Shown one piece after another: positions 56,903-64,000 of a stretch of DNA of 64,000 bases. The stretch is from NCBI GenBank assembly GCA_036924855.1, contig JBAGRP010000001.1, positions 992,001-1,056,000 on the forward strand, given 5' to 3'. The position numbers were made by a program, and so were the translations under genes. The DNA is from Nitrobacteraceae bacterium AZCC 2146. Lineage in GTDB: Bacteria > Pseudomonadota > Alphaproteobacteria > Rhizobiales > Xanthobacteraceae. The notes beneath the pieces are model-generated. The model saw only the letters and a program-made list of their open reading frames with translations, ran no database searches and had not been told where the DNA came from. Numbering within the stretch: the first letter of the stretch is position 1; each line of letters starts with the position of its first letter.

Positions 56903-57280
56903 ATGACTGCAGCGAAACCGCCGGGCGGCTCAGTCTTCCTCGTCGAGGACGAGGTGATGATCCGGATGATGGTCGCCGACATGCTCGAAGAGCTTGGCTA
57001 CAGCGTCGCCGCCGAAACCGGCGAGATCAACGAGGCCGTGCGGCTGGCCAGCAGCACAGAATTCGACATCGCAATCCTCGACGTCAACGTCAATGGCAAG
57101 GTGATCTCGCCGGTCGCCGAAGTCATCCGGATCCGCGGCCGCCCTTTCATCTTTGCCACCGGCTACGGCGCGCAAGGGTTGCCGGAAGAATACCGCGACC
57201 GCCCCACCCTGCAGAAGCCATTCCAGATGGAAACCCTGGCGCAGGTGATCGCCAGCACGCTGAAGGGCGTGGCGGTTTAA
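56903..57280 (+). CDS. Single-domain response regulator
   Basis: 125 aa, only a receiver domain. The acidic pair is in VFLVEDEVMIRMM, the phosphoacceptor Asp in IAILDVNVNGK, the Thr in FIFATGYG and the Lys in TLQKPFQ. There is no output domain, so it should act by protein binding or phosphotransfer, as the many stand-alone receivers of rhizobia do. No kinase is nearby. AAGGA precedes the start. Confidence 0.92.
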   Translation: MTAAKPPGGSVFLVEDEVMIRMMVADMLEELGYSVAAETGEINEAVRLASSTEFDIAILDVNVNGKVISPVAEVIRIRGRPFIFATGYGAQGLPEEYRDRPTLQKPFQMETLAQVIASTLKGVAV

Positions 57281-57298
57281 GTTTTTCGTATCGCGGAT

Positions 57299-57481
57299 TC
57301 GTGTCCCGGACGCGGTGCAGCCCGGCGATGCGAAGCATCGCGAGGCTTCACGCTGCTCCGCAGATCCGGGGCCCACAACAACGCAAACAAACGATGGACC
57401 CCGGATCAGCAGCGCACCACGCCGCCTGACGATGCTTCGCATCGTTAGGCGCGGCGTAGTGCGATGCATCCGGGGCACGAG
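57299..57481. repeat. Dispersed 180-bp intergenic repeat, intact copy 2
   Basis: Same orientation and ends as 47362-47541 (TCGTGTCCCGG and CCGGGGCACGAG), with GATGCGAAGCATC and GATGCTTCGCATC hairpins. It sits between the convergent response regulator and surE. Confidence 0.85.
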
Positions 57482-57507
57482 ACCTTCGCTTGAAGGAGGC
57501 CCGCGCC

Positions 57508-58275
57508 CTACTTCATCGCCTTCGTCAGCGCATCCGAAAACTCATCGTCGGTGCGGTCGAGCCGCAGCGGTGTCACCGAGACGTAGTGCGCGGCGAGTGC
57601 GGCCAAGTCGGTGCCTTCCGCCGGCGTATCGGCCTTGGCGATGCGCTCGAAGCCGATCCAGAAATACGGATTGCCGCGGCCATCATGACGTTCGTCGACG
57701 CGCAAAAATCCCTGGTTGCGCTTGCCCTGCCGCGTCACGCGGACACCCTGCACATCGTCGGCGACGCAGGCCGGGAAGTTGACGTTGATCACGGTGTTCT
57801 TCGGTACGCCGGCCGCAATCACCTTGCGCAACACGTCCGGCCCGAATTTCAGCGCGGTGTCCCACAGCGGCGCGTGCCGCGTCTCCATGGAAAATTCCTG
57901 CGACAGCGCCACCGACGGGAAGCCCAGGATGGTGCCTTCCAGCGCGCCGGCGATGGTGCCGGAATACACCACATCCTCGGCGACGTTGCGGCCCTTGTTG
58001 ACGCCGGACAGAACGAGGTCGGGCTGCTTGTCGAGCAGGATGTGCCGCGCGCCCATGATCACGCAATCGGTCGGCGTACCCCGCACCGCGAAATGCCGCG
58101 GGCCGATTTCGCGCAGGCGCAGCGGATCGTTCAGCGACAGCGAATGCGAGACGCCGGACTGGTCGAGTTCGGGCGCCACCACCCAGACGTCGTCGGACAA
58201 GGCCTTGGCGATCTGCTCGACAATTTTCAGGCCGGGCGCGTGAATGCCGTCGTCATTGGTACAGAGAATTCGCAT
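57508..58275 (-). CDS. surE: 5'/3'-nucleotidase SurE
   Basis: 255 aa. The SurE signature MRILCTNDDGIHAPGL is at the N-terminus with the metal-binding Asp pair; SGVNKGRNVAEDVVYSGTIA and SLSLNDPLRL are family motifs. It removes phosphate from nucleoside monophosphates and helps stationary survival. The start at 58275 is the conserved one. It lies between serS and pcm as in many proteobacteria. Confidence 0.95.
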   Translation of the reverse strand: MRILCTNDDGIHAPGLKIVEQIAKALSDDVWVVAPELDQSGVSHSLSLNDPLRLREIGPRHFAVRGTPTDCVIMGARHILLDKQPDLVLSGVNKGRNVAEDVVYSGTIAGALEGTILGFPSVALSQEFSMETRHAPLWDTALKFGPDVLRKVIAAGVPKNTVINVNFPACVADDVQGVRVTRQGKRNQGFLRVDERHDGRGNPYFWIGFERIAKADTPAEGTDLAALAAHYVSVTPLRLDRTDDEFSDALTKAMK

Positions 58276-58366
58276 TCGCAAAGCTGCCTTTCGACCGATC
58301 TGTGCCCGTCGCGGGCAGCGAACTTTTGCCAGCAAGCGCGGCGTTTTACCAACCAATTTTTGGGGT

Positions 58367-58531
58367 TCAGAACGTCAGCCGACCGGCGCGGACCTTTTCG
58401 CGCGGGGCTTCGAACGGCGCGTTGACCGGCTGGCCGCTGCGGCCGACCACGACGGTGTCCTTTGGAACGCCGGAACCTTCTTCGGAATTAACGGTTGTTG
58501 ATGTCGAATAGTTCGTCGGAGTGGGTGTCAA
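58367..58531 (-). CDS. Candidate small protein (54 aa) between serS and surE
   Basis: Frame ends at TGA 58367-58369 and contains SEEGSGVPKDTVVVGRSGQP followed by VNAPFEAPREKVRAGRLTF. Third codon positions are almost all G or C, as in real genes here, which is the main support. The only start I see is TTG at 58531, without a clear ribosome site, so the true start is uncertain. It may be an N-terminally truncated or leaderless small gene. Confidence 0.4.
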   Translation of the reverse strand: MTPTPTNYSTSTTVNSEEGSGVPKDTVVVGRSGQPVNAPFEAPREKVRAGRLTF

Positions 58532-58588
58532 AGGCGTCAGCCGCCAGCCTGGAAGGCGTGGTCGCGGTGCCCCGGCAGGACGGCCAAA

Positions 58589-59125
58589 ATGGCGATCAAA
58601 CTGACTCGAACGATGTTGGTCGGGCTTTCGGTAGTCCCGGTTGTCGCCCTCCTCGCCTGGCTATTCTTTCCCGATTTTGCGGAGACGCATTCTCGCCAAG
58701 CCGATCAGGCTGTCACCTTCAACGTGGCCGTGCTTGACGCGGATGACGACCCGATCGAGCGCGAGACAGTTCCTGCTGCTCCGCAAACAGCGATGGCGCC
58801 GGCCGTCGCCGATCCGCCGCCGGTCGTCGCCGATCCGCTGGGTCGGCTCAGCATTTCAAGACAGTCCTTCAGGCGCGGCGGGCTGGGCTCAAGAGCACTG
58901 ATGACGTTCACGATCCGCAATCGCAACGACTATGCCGTGAAGGATCTTCAGCTTCTCTGCACATTCCGGAGCAGGGACGGCAGCTATTCGACCGAACGCC
59001 TTCGCACCATCTCCGAGACTGTCGAGACCAAAAGCCGAAAGAGGTTTCCGCTGACCCACATCGGCTTCGTCAACGTCAAGGCCTCAAGGGCGAAGTGCGC
59101 GTTGGTGACGGCCGAGCGCGCGTAG
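58589..59125 (+). CDS. Membrane-anchored protein of unknown function (178 aa)
   Basis: Unrecognised. One N-terminal membrane segment (MLVGLSVVPVVALLAWLFF) anchors it, a Pro/Ala-rich linker follows (about 60-90), then a compact domain with MTFTIRNRNDYAVKDLQLLC and HIGFVNVKASRAKCALVTAE. Two Cys could pair. The strand pattern resembles small Ig-like or FxLYD-type domains, though this is uncertain. It is convergent with serS. Confidence 0.7.
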   Translation: MAIKLTRTMLVGLSVVPVVALLAWLFFPDFAETHSRQADQAVTFNVAVLDADDDPIERETVPAAPQTAMAPAVADPPPVVADPLGRLSISRQSFRRGGLGSRALMTFTIRNRNDYAVKDLQLLCTFRSRDGSYSTERLRTISETVETKSRKRFPLTHIGFVNVKASRAKCALVTAERA

Positions 59126-59136
59126 CGAAAGCACGC

Positions 59137-59254
59137 CGTCATTGTGAGCCAACGGGTCGGCGCAAGGCGCCGCCCGATGACAGGCTCCGCGAAACAATCC
59201 AGAGAGAGCAAGCAAGACTGGATTGCTTCGTCGCAAGTGCTCCTCGCAATGACG
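59137..59254. repeat. 118-bp palindromic intergenic repeat (CGTCATTG family)
   Basis: Ends CGTCATTGTGAG and CTCGCAATGACG are inverted, with AATCCAG/CTGGATT inside. The right part is the reverse complement of the sequence that expanded into the 14-bp array at 43067-43164, present here in one copy. Confidence 0.75.
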
Positions 59255-59258
59255 CCAG

Positions 59259-60560
59259 TTAGTCGCGCTGAACTACTTTCAGTCCGCCCATATAGGGCTG
59301 CAACACGTCCGGCACGGCGATCGAGCCGTCGGCTTGCTGATAGGTTTCCATGACAGCAATCAGCGCGCGGCCGACCGCGGTACCCGAACCGTTCAGCGTG
59401 TGCACGAAACGCGGCTTGCCATCCGGCCCACGCGAGCGCGCGTCCATGCGGCGGGCCTGGAAGTCGCCGCACACCGAGCACGACGAGATTTCCCGGTAAG
59501 CACCGCCCTCGCCCTGCCCCGGCATCCAGACCTCGATGTCGTAGGTCTTCTGCGAGGCAAAGCCCATGTCGCCGGTGCACAGCGTCATCACCCGGTAATG
59601 CAGATCGAGCTTGCGCAGCACTTCCTCAGCGCAGGACAGCATGCGCTCATGCTCGTTCTTGCTTTCCTCGGGCGTGGTGATCGAGACCAGCTCAACCTTG
59701 GTGAACTGATGCTGCCGGATCATGCCACGCGTATCGCGGCCGGCGGCGCCGGCCTCGGCGCGAAAGCATGGCGTCAGCGCGGTCATGCGCAGCGGCAGTT
59801 CTTTTTCATCGAGGATGGATTCGCGCACGAGATTTGTCAGCGGGACTTCGGCGGTGGGGATGAGCCAGAACTGCCGCTCTTCACTGCCTGCGCCGACCGA
59901 GAATTGATCGTCGCGAAACTTCGGCAACTGCGCCGTGCCAAACATCGCCTCGTCGCGCACCAGCAGCGGCGGATTGATCTCGGTATAACCATGTTCGTTA
60001 GTGTGCAGATCGAGCATGAACTGGCCGATCGCGCGTTCCAGCCGTGCGAGGCCTTTCTTCAGCACGACAAAGCGCGCGCCTGAGAGTTTGGCTGCGGCTT
60101 CGAAGTCCATGTAGCCCATGGCTTCGCCGAGATCGTAATGCGGTTTTGGCGCGAAAGCATAGTTGCGCTTCGCCCCGAAATGATGGTGCACGACATTGCC
60201 GTGCTCGTCGGCGCCATCAGGCACTTCGTCGAGCGGCAGGTTGGGAATTTCCGCCAGCGCCGTCTTCAACTGCTCCTCGGCGGCCTTCACCGCCGCTTCC
60301 ATGTCAGGCATCGTGGTCTTGAGTTCGGTGACCTCGGCCATGAGGACGCTGGCGCGCGCCTCGTCCTTGTTCTTCTTGGCGTCGCCGATTTCTTTTGAGG
60401 CCGCATTGCGCCGCGCCTGCGCCTGTTCGGAGATGAGAATGGCCGTTCGCCGGGTTTCATCGATGGCCATCAGCGATGCCGACAATGGCGCCAGCCCGCG
60501 TCGCTTCAGCGCCGCGTCAAAAGCCTCGGGATTGTCGCGGATCGATTTGATGTCGTGCAT
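59259..60560 (-). CDS. serS: Seryl-tRNA synthetase
   Basis: 433 aa. N-terminal coiled-coil arm (about 30-110) with [20 protein letters not shown] at the start, then the class II core: motif 2 [20 protein letters not shown] and motif 3 [20 protein letters not shown]. The start at 60560 gives the canonical N-terminus. Charges tRNA-Ser. Downstream in the same direction come surE, pcm and nlpD. Confidence 0.96.
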   Translation of the reverse strand: MHDIKSIRDNPEAFDAALKRRGLAPLSASLMAIDETRRTAILISEQAQARRNAASKEIGDAKKNKDEARASVLMAEVTELKTTMPDMEAAVKAAEEQLKTALAEIPNLPLDEVPDGADEHGNVVHHHFGAKRNYAFAPKPHYDLGEAMGYMDFEAAAKLSGARFVVLKKGLARLERAIGQFMLDLHTNEHGYTEINPPLLVRDEAMFGTAQLPKFRDDQFSVGAGSEERQFWLIPTAEVPLTNLVRESILDEKELPLRMTALTPCFRAEAGAAGRDTRGMIRQHQFTKVELVSITTPEESKNEHERMLSCAEEVLRKLDLHYRVMTLCTGDMGFASQKTYDIEVWMPGQGEGGAYREISSCSVCGDFQARRMDARSRGPDGKPRFVHTLNGSGTAVGRALIAVMETYQQADGSIAVPDVLQPYMGGLKVVQRD

Positions 60561-60661
60561 GGCGGGGGTCCTGAGCATGGCGGCGTTTGCTCGAATGCAA
60601 ACTTGAATTCGAGCAAACGGCGGGCATCCAGTACCCTGAATGGCTGCAATTTGAAAGGCGG

Positions 60662-60940
60662 CTAGTGGAGCCGCTGCAACAGCGCCAGTGCGCCGATGCC
60701 GGCAATCATGATGCCACCCAGCCGCACTGTCAGGCGCAGCGTCTGCGTATCAATGACCGTCAGCAATTCTGATTTAACTACAAGCAAATCGGACCTCACC
60801 GCCTGCAAGTCCGATTTTGTCACAAGCTCTGTCATGATGAACTCGCGCGCAGCCTCGGCGTGGGCCTCAGCCTGTTCGTTGGTAACGCCAGCATCCCGCA
60901 AGCGCTTGGCGTACCCCAATGTATCAAATGCGAAGGCCAC
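60662..60940 (-). CDS. DUF1640/CCDC90-like coiled-coil membrane protein (92 aa)
   Basis: Begins at GTG 60940, preceded by GGGGAGG at five bases. [20 protein letters not shown] starts the family pattern, [20 protein letters not shown] follows, then a coiled coil and one C-terminal membrane segment ([16 protein letters not shown]). This matches DUF1640 proteins, bacterial relatives of the mitochondrial MCUR1/CCDC90 group. Function in bacteria is unknown. Confidence 0.78.
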   Translation of the reverse strand: MAFAFDTLGYAKRLRDAGVTNEQAEAHAEAAREFIMTELVTKSDLQAVRSDLLVVKSELLTVIDTQTLRLTVRLGGIMIAGIGALALLQRLH

Positions 60941-61101
60941 CGTCACCTCCCCGTCGTGTCCGACCCACCAGATCACAACCTAAGATAGAATACGATGTTT
61001 GCCGAAGCAAGCGAACTGCGGTCGCAGGTGCCCGCGGCCGATCCTTCGAGGCGCGCGAGCGCGCGCACCTCAGGATGACGGTTGTGTATGTGGCGGCGCC
61101 C

Positions 61102-61926
61102 CTACTCCGCCGGTGTCACATCCGGCGGCGGTGTCGTCCCGGCGGCAGCCGCTTTCGCCGCTGCGGCCTTGGCTACGTTCTTCTCGACGACCCGTACCGC
61201 GATGATCGAGCCCTCGTAGAGGATCAGCAGCGGGATCGCCAGGGAGGCCTGGCTGATCACGTCGGGCGGCGTCAGCACCGCGGCGATGATGAAGGCAATG
61301 ACGATGAAATAGCGCCGTTTGTCGCGCAGTTGTTTTGACGTGAGAATGCCGATGCGGCCGAGCAGCGTCAGGATCACCGGCAGCTGGAAGGCGATGCCGA
61401 AGGCGAAGATCAGCGACATCATCAGCGACAGGTATTCGCCGACTTTCGGCAGCAGCTGGATCTGCGCGGTCTCGGAGCTACCGGTCTGCTGCATGCCCAG
61501 CGAGAACCGGATCAGCATCGGCAGCACCAGGAAATACACCAGCAGCGAGCCCAGCGCGAAGAAGAACGGCGTCGCGATCAGGTACGGCAGGAACGCGCCG
61601 CGCTCGTGCTTGTAGAGCCCGGGCGCCACGAACATGTAGACCTGTGCGGCGATGATCGGGAACGAGATGAAACCTGCGCCGAACATCGCCAGCTTCAACT
61701 GGGTCAGAAAATATTCGAGCAGCGCGGTGTAGATGAACTTTGAATTTTCCGGGCCGGCGACCCAGACGAACGGCCACACCAGCACGTTGTAGATCTGCTT
61801 GGCGAAGAAGAAGCAGAAGATGAAGGCCACGGCGAATGCGAGCAGCGCCTTGATCAGCCGCGAACGCAGCTCGATCAGGTGGTCCATCAATGGTGCCTTG
61901 CTGGCCTCGATGTCTTCCGCGCTCAT
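61102..61926 (-). CDS. tatC: Twin-arginine translocase subunit TatC
   Basis: 274 aa with six membrane segments. [20 protein letters not shown] is the TatC N-terminal signature that binds the twin-arginine signal; [20 protein letters not shown] and [20 protein letters not shown] are also conserved. A charged C-terminal tail ([15 protein letters not shown]) is extra. Its ATG overlaps the tatB stop in ATGA. Confidence 0.96.
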   Translation of the reverse strand: MSAEDIEASKAPLMDHLIELRSRLIKALLAFAVAFIFCFFFAKQIYNVLVWPFVWVAGPENSKFIYTALLEYFLTQLKLAMFGAGFISFPIIAAQVYMFVAPGLYKHERGAFLPYLIATPFFFALGSLLVYFLVLPMLIRFSLGMQQTGSSETAQIQLLPKVGEYLSLMMSLIFAFGIAFQLPVILTLLGRIGILTSKQLRDKRRYFIVIAFIIAAVLTPPDVISQASLAIPLLILYEGSIIAVRVVEKNVAKAAAAKAAAAGTTPPPDVTPAE

Positions 61927-62435
61927 GACGCTTTGGCGTCCTTGAGCACATCGGGATTGGCAGCATCGGGCGCGGCAGCGGCATCGTTCGCTGCGGCAGG
62001 CACCTCAGGCGGGGTCGGCTGCACTTCCCGGGTGATCGCCAGCGGCTCGTTCACGGCCGCATGCGCTTCGGCCTCGACGAAGGTCTCCGGCGTCGGCGGC
62101 TCCGGCGTGGTCGGCGTCGTCACGGGGGTGTCGATGTTCTCGATCTTGTCGATGGTCATGGCGTCGCTGACGTCCTTGGTCAGCGCGGTCATGATGTTGT
62201 TCTTGGAAAATCCGGAGGCGGCTTCCTTGACGTCGTCGAAGGCTTTCTTGACGTCGGCCATTTCGGCTTCGCGCATCGCCTCGTTGAACTGGCCCTGAAA
62301 CTCGGAGGCCATTTTTCGCGCTTTGCCCATCCACTGCCCGACCATGCGCAGCACGCCGGGCAGTTCCTTCGGGCCGATGGCAATCAGCGCGACGACCGCG
62401 ATGACGACCAGTTCACTCCACCCGATGTCGAACAT
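61923..62435 (-). CDS. tatB: Sec-independent translocase subunit TatB
   Basis: 170 aa. [20 protein letters not shown] then [20 protein letters not shown] is the TatB membrane helix plus amphipathic helix. The long C-terminal tail is acidic and Pro-rich ([17 protein letters not shown]). With TatC it forms the receptor complex. The start at 62435 gives the typical N-terminus. Confidence 0.94.
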   Translation of the reverse strand: MFDIGWSELVVIAVVALIAIGPKELPGVLRMVGQWMGKARKMASEFQGQFNEAMREAEMADVKKAFDDVKEAASGFSKNNIMTALTKDVSDAMTIDKIENIDTPVTTPTTPEPPTPETFVEAEAHAAVNEPLAITREVQPTPPEVPAAANDAAAAPDAANPDVLKDAKAS

Positions 62436-62551
62436 GAAAAAATCCGCTCCCGCCAGGCTGAACCACCCCGCGTCTCCCTCAATGGCTCTGCCGCAATCCC
62501 GCCGCAAGACAAATCGTTGCCTTGGGTTTGCCGCAAGCCTCCGCAGCTGTT

Positions 62552-62791
62552 TCAGACGGCCTTGCTGCCGACGTCGGAACGGGCCGCGGTCGGCGCCGGG
62601 GCGGTCTGGTCGATGGTCCGGACTGGTTCGGCGGGTTTGTCCGCCGGCTTTTCGTCGTCCGCCATGCCCTTCTTGAAGGCCTTGATACCCTGCGCGACGT
62701 CGCCCATCAGGTCGGAAATCTTGCCGCGCCCGAACAACAGCAGGACCACTCCGATCACGACGATCCAGTGCCAAATGCTGAGTGAACCCAT
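62552..62791 (-). CDS. tatA: Sec-independent translocase subunit TatA
   Basis: 79 aa. [20 protein letters not shown] then [20 protein letters not shown] is the standard TatA anchor and amphipathic helix, and a short polar tail follows. It forms the translocation pore. First of tatA-tatB-tatC, 116 bases before tatB. Confidence 0.95.
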   Translation of the reverse strand: MGSLSIWHWIVVIGVVLLLFGRGKISDLMGDVAQGIKAFKKGMADDEKPADKPAEPVRTIDQTAPAPTAARSDVGSKAV

Positions 62792-62935
62792 CCTGATAAT
62801 CCTCCAACACGCGGCCAGTCGCCCGGCCGTCAATCTGACCGGAACGTAGGCTGCGGGGGTGTCAAAAACAAGGACTTAACCCCCGTGGAATCACGCATGC
62901 CGCGGCGCATTGCCGCGAGCGTTAATTCCCTGGGA

Positions 62936-63922
62936 TCAGTGCTTGGTGTCCTCGTCCGGCTCGTCGGCGTCCGGTTCTTCGGTATCGGGCGCCAGATCGT
63001 CGGCTTCAGCAACCTCGATCTCGTCGGCCTCCAGTTCCGCCACTTCCAGTTCGGCGGTTTCAGGCTCTTCCGGTTCGGGCTCGATCGCTTCCAACCCGGC
63101 CGTTTCAGCCTCAGTTACTTCCGGCTCGGCCGCGCCCAGTTCGGATTCGACGACGTCCGACTCGACGGCGGCCAACTCCGCCGCTTCCTGTTCGGTGACC
63201 TTGAGTTCGGCAAATTCCGGCTCCGGCGCCGACAATGCCAGTTCGAGATCGCCGACTTCCAGGGGATCCTCGTCGTCGCGCAGCGCCGGATCGTCCGACG
63301 GGTTGGGAACGCTGAAGCCGGAGGGCAGCCGCGAATCCAGGAGACCGGTGCCCTTCAGTTCTTCCAGGCCCGGCAGATCGCCAAGCGCCTCGAGGCTGAA
63401 CTGCGAAAGAAAACTGTCGGTGGTCCCAAAAGTCAGCGGCCGGCCGGGCGTCTTCCTGCGGCCACGCGGCCGGATCCAGCCGGTTTCCAGCAGCACGTCC
63501 AGCGTGCCCTTGGAGGTGACGACGCCGCGAATGTCTTCGATCTCGGCACGAGTGACCGGCTGGTGATAGGCGACGATGGCTAGCACTTCGACCGCCGCGC
63601 GCGACAGTTTTCGGGTCTCGGTGGTTTCGCGGGTCATCAGCCACGACAGATCGCCGGCGGTGCGGAACGTCCATTTGTTGGCAACGCGAACCAGATTGAC
63701 GCCGCGCATGGCATAATCGGCCTGCAGCTGTGCCAGCGCCGACTTGATGTCGACGCCGTCCGGCATGCGCTTGGCCAATGCCGCCTGGTCGAGTGGCTCG
63801 GTGGAGGCAAACAGCAGCGCTTCCAGCAGACGCAGTTCCTCGGGACGCGCCTCCAGCTGATTCTCCGGCTGCGCGATCTGATCCTCGGCATCGTCGATAC
63901 GTTTCTCGGCGAGGCTTGCCAT
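62936..63922 (-). CDS. scpB: Segregation and condensation protein B, with a long acidic tail
   Basis: 328 aa. Two winged-helix domains occupy about 25-190 (RLLEALLFASTEPLDQAALA, VEVLAIVAYHQPVTRAEIED, RGVVTSKGTLDVLLETGWIR), the ScpB core that joins ScpA and SMC. Beyond about 205 the protein becomes a 120-residue Glu/Ala/Val-rich tail with repeating units such as ELEVAELEADEIEVAEADD. Typical ScpB ends soon after the core. Start at 63922 follows AGGAG; an upstream GTG would add seven residues. Confidence 0.92.
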   Translation of the reverse strand: MASLAEKRIDDAEDQIAQPENQLEARPEELRLLEALLFASTEPLDQAALAKRMPDGVDIKSALAQLQADYAMRGVNLVRVANKWTFRTAGDLSWLMTRETTETRKLSRAAVEVLAIVAYHQPVTRAEIEDIRGVVTSKGTLDVLLETGWIRPRGRRKTPGRPLTFGTTDSFLSQFSLEALGDLPGLEELKGTGLLDSRLPSGFSVPNPSDDPALRDDEDPLEVGDLELALSAPEPEFAELKVTEQEAAELAAVESDVVESELGAAEPEVTEAETAGLEAIEPEPEEPETAELEVAELEADEIEVAEADDLAPDTEEPDADEPDEDTKH

Positions 63923-63943
63923 GTCTGGATCTCCTTCTTCCAC

Positions 63944-64000
63944 TTACTCGGCCGGAACTTCCGGCTCCGCCAGCGCGGCCGACGCGGAACGCGGCGGGGG
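63944..64000 (-). CDS. scpA: Segregation and condensation protein A, C-terminal end only
   Basis: Only the last 18 codons and the stop lie in the window (ending ALAEPEVPAE). I assign scpA because it directly precedes scpB on the same strand, 21 bases away, as in nearly all bacteria with the pair. The visible residues themselves are not diagnostic. Confidence 0.6.
   Translation of the reverse strand, partial: PPPRSASAALAEPEVPAE

Noticed and set aside
58302..58511. Plus-strand 69-codon frame upstream of the 178-aa membrane-anchored gene
   Set aside because: Lacks a ribosome site; the minus-strand frame in the same place shows the better codon pattern.

Overview
The window is high-GC, coding-dense chromosome that I read as a Bradyrhizobium-like member of the Nitrobacteraceae (Rhizobiales). 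The evidence is the complete ndvC-ndvD-ndvB locus for cyclic beta-(1,3),(1,6)-glucan, the alphaproteobacterial LexA motif GTTC-N7-GTTC in front of both ssb and uvrA, the serS-surE-pcm-nlpD-yajC-secD-secF order, and dispersed palindromic intergenic repeats. There is no plasmid, prophage or CRISPR signature. Species identity is inferred from gene content only.

Layout. 1-2.1 kb: start of glmS and all of glmU (amino-sugar/UDP-GlcNAc supply). 2.3-9.3 kb: a SPOR-like envelope protein and the glucan locus, with ndvC divergent from ndvD-ndvB. 9.35-14.25 kb: tRNA-Lys, a formyltransferase-like protein, small secreted proteins, a DMT permease, cysK with an orphan antitoxin-like gene. 14.26-18.6 kb: tgt-queA (queuosine), two cyclophilin genes around a TonB-C-like gene, coaD. 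18.9-23.3 kb: a small exported protein, kup, a broken 3' copy of that exported protein, then a LysR regulator divergent from a YcaC-type hydrolase. 23.5-33 kb: gyrA, ssb, two tandem outer-membrane beta-barrel genes and uvrA.

33-36.6 kb is an AT-richer island: one uncharacterised gene broken by a complete IS66-family element (perfect 8-bp target duplication) and by a frameshift in an A9 run. 36.7-47.4 kb holds accessory and housekeeping genes: a mini DnaJ-type zinc finger, an SPW protein, overlapping GNAT paralogues, a Tat-exported FAH-family protein, a ModA-like binding protein, a lytic transglycosylase, a DUF1127 protein, trmFO, and an unusual protein joining a kinase-like domain to an acyl-CoA-synthetase C-terminal domain.

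47.5-64 kb is mostly one long minus-strand conserved block: scpA-scpB-tatA-tatB-tatC ... serS ... surE ... pcm-nlpD ... yajC-secD-secF-Mth938-phytoene-synthase-like. It covers chromosome segregation, Tat and Sec export, envelope division control and protein repair. It is interrupted by an IS110-family element that landed in one copy of a dispersed ~180-bp repeat. The most unusual structure is at 48397-48500: two 50-bp tandem units, each a 17-codon minigene joined to the next by ATGA stop/start overlaps, form a chain of three coupled junctions between homologues of two mitochondrial complex I assembly factors.
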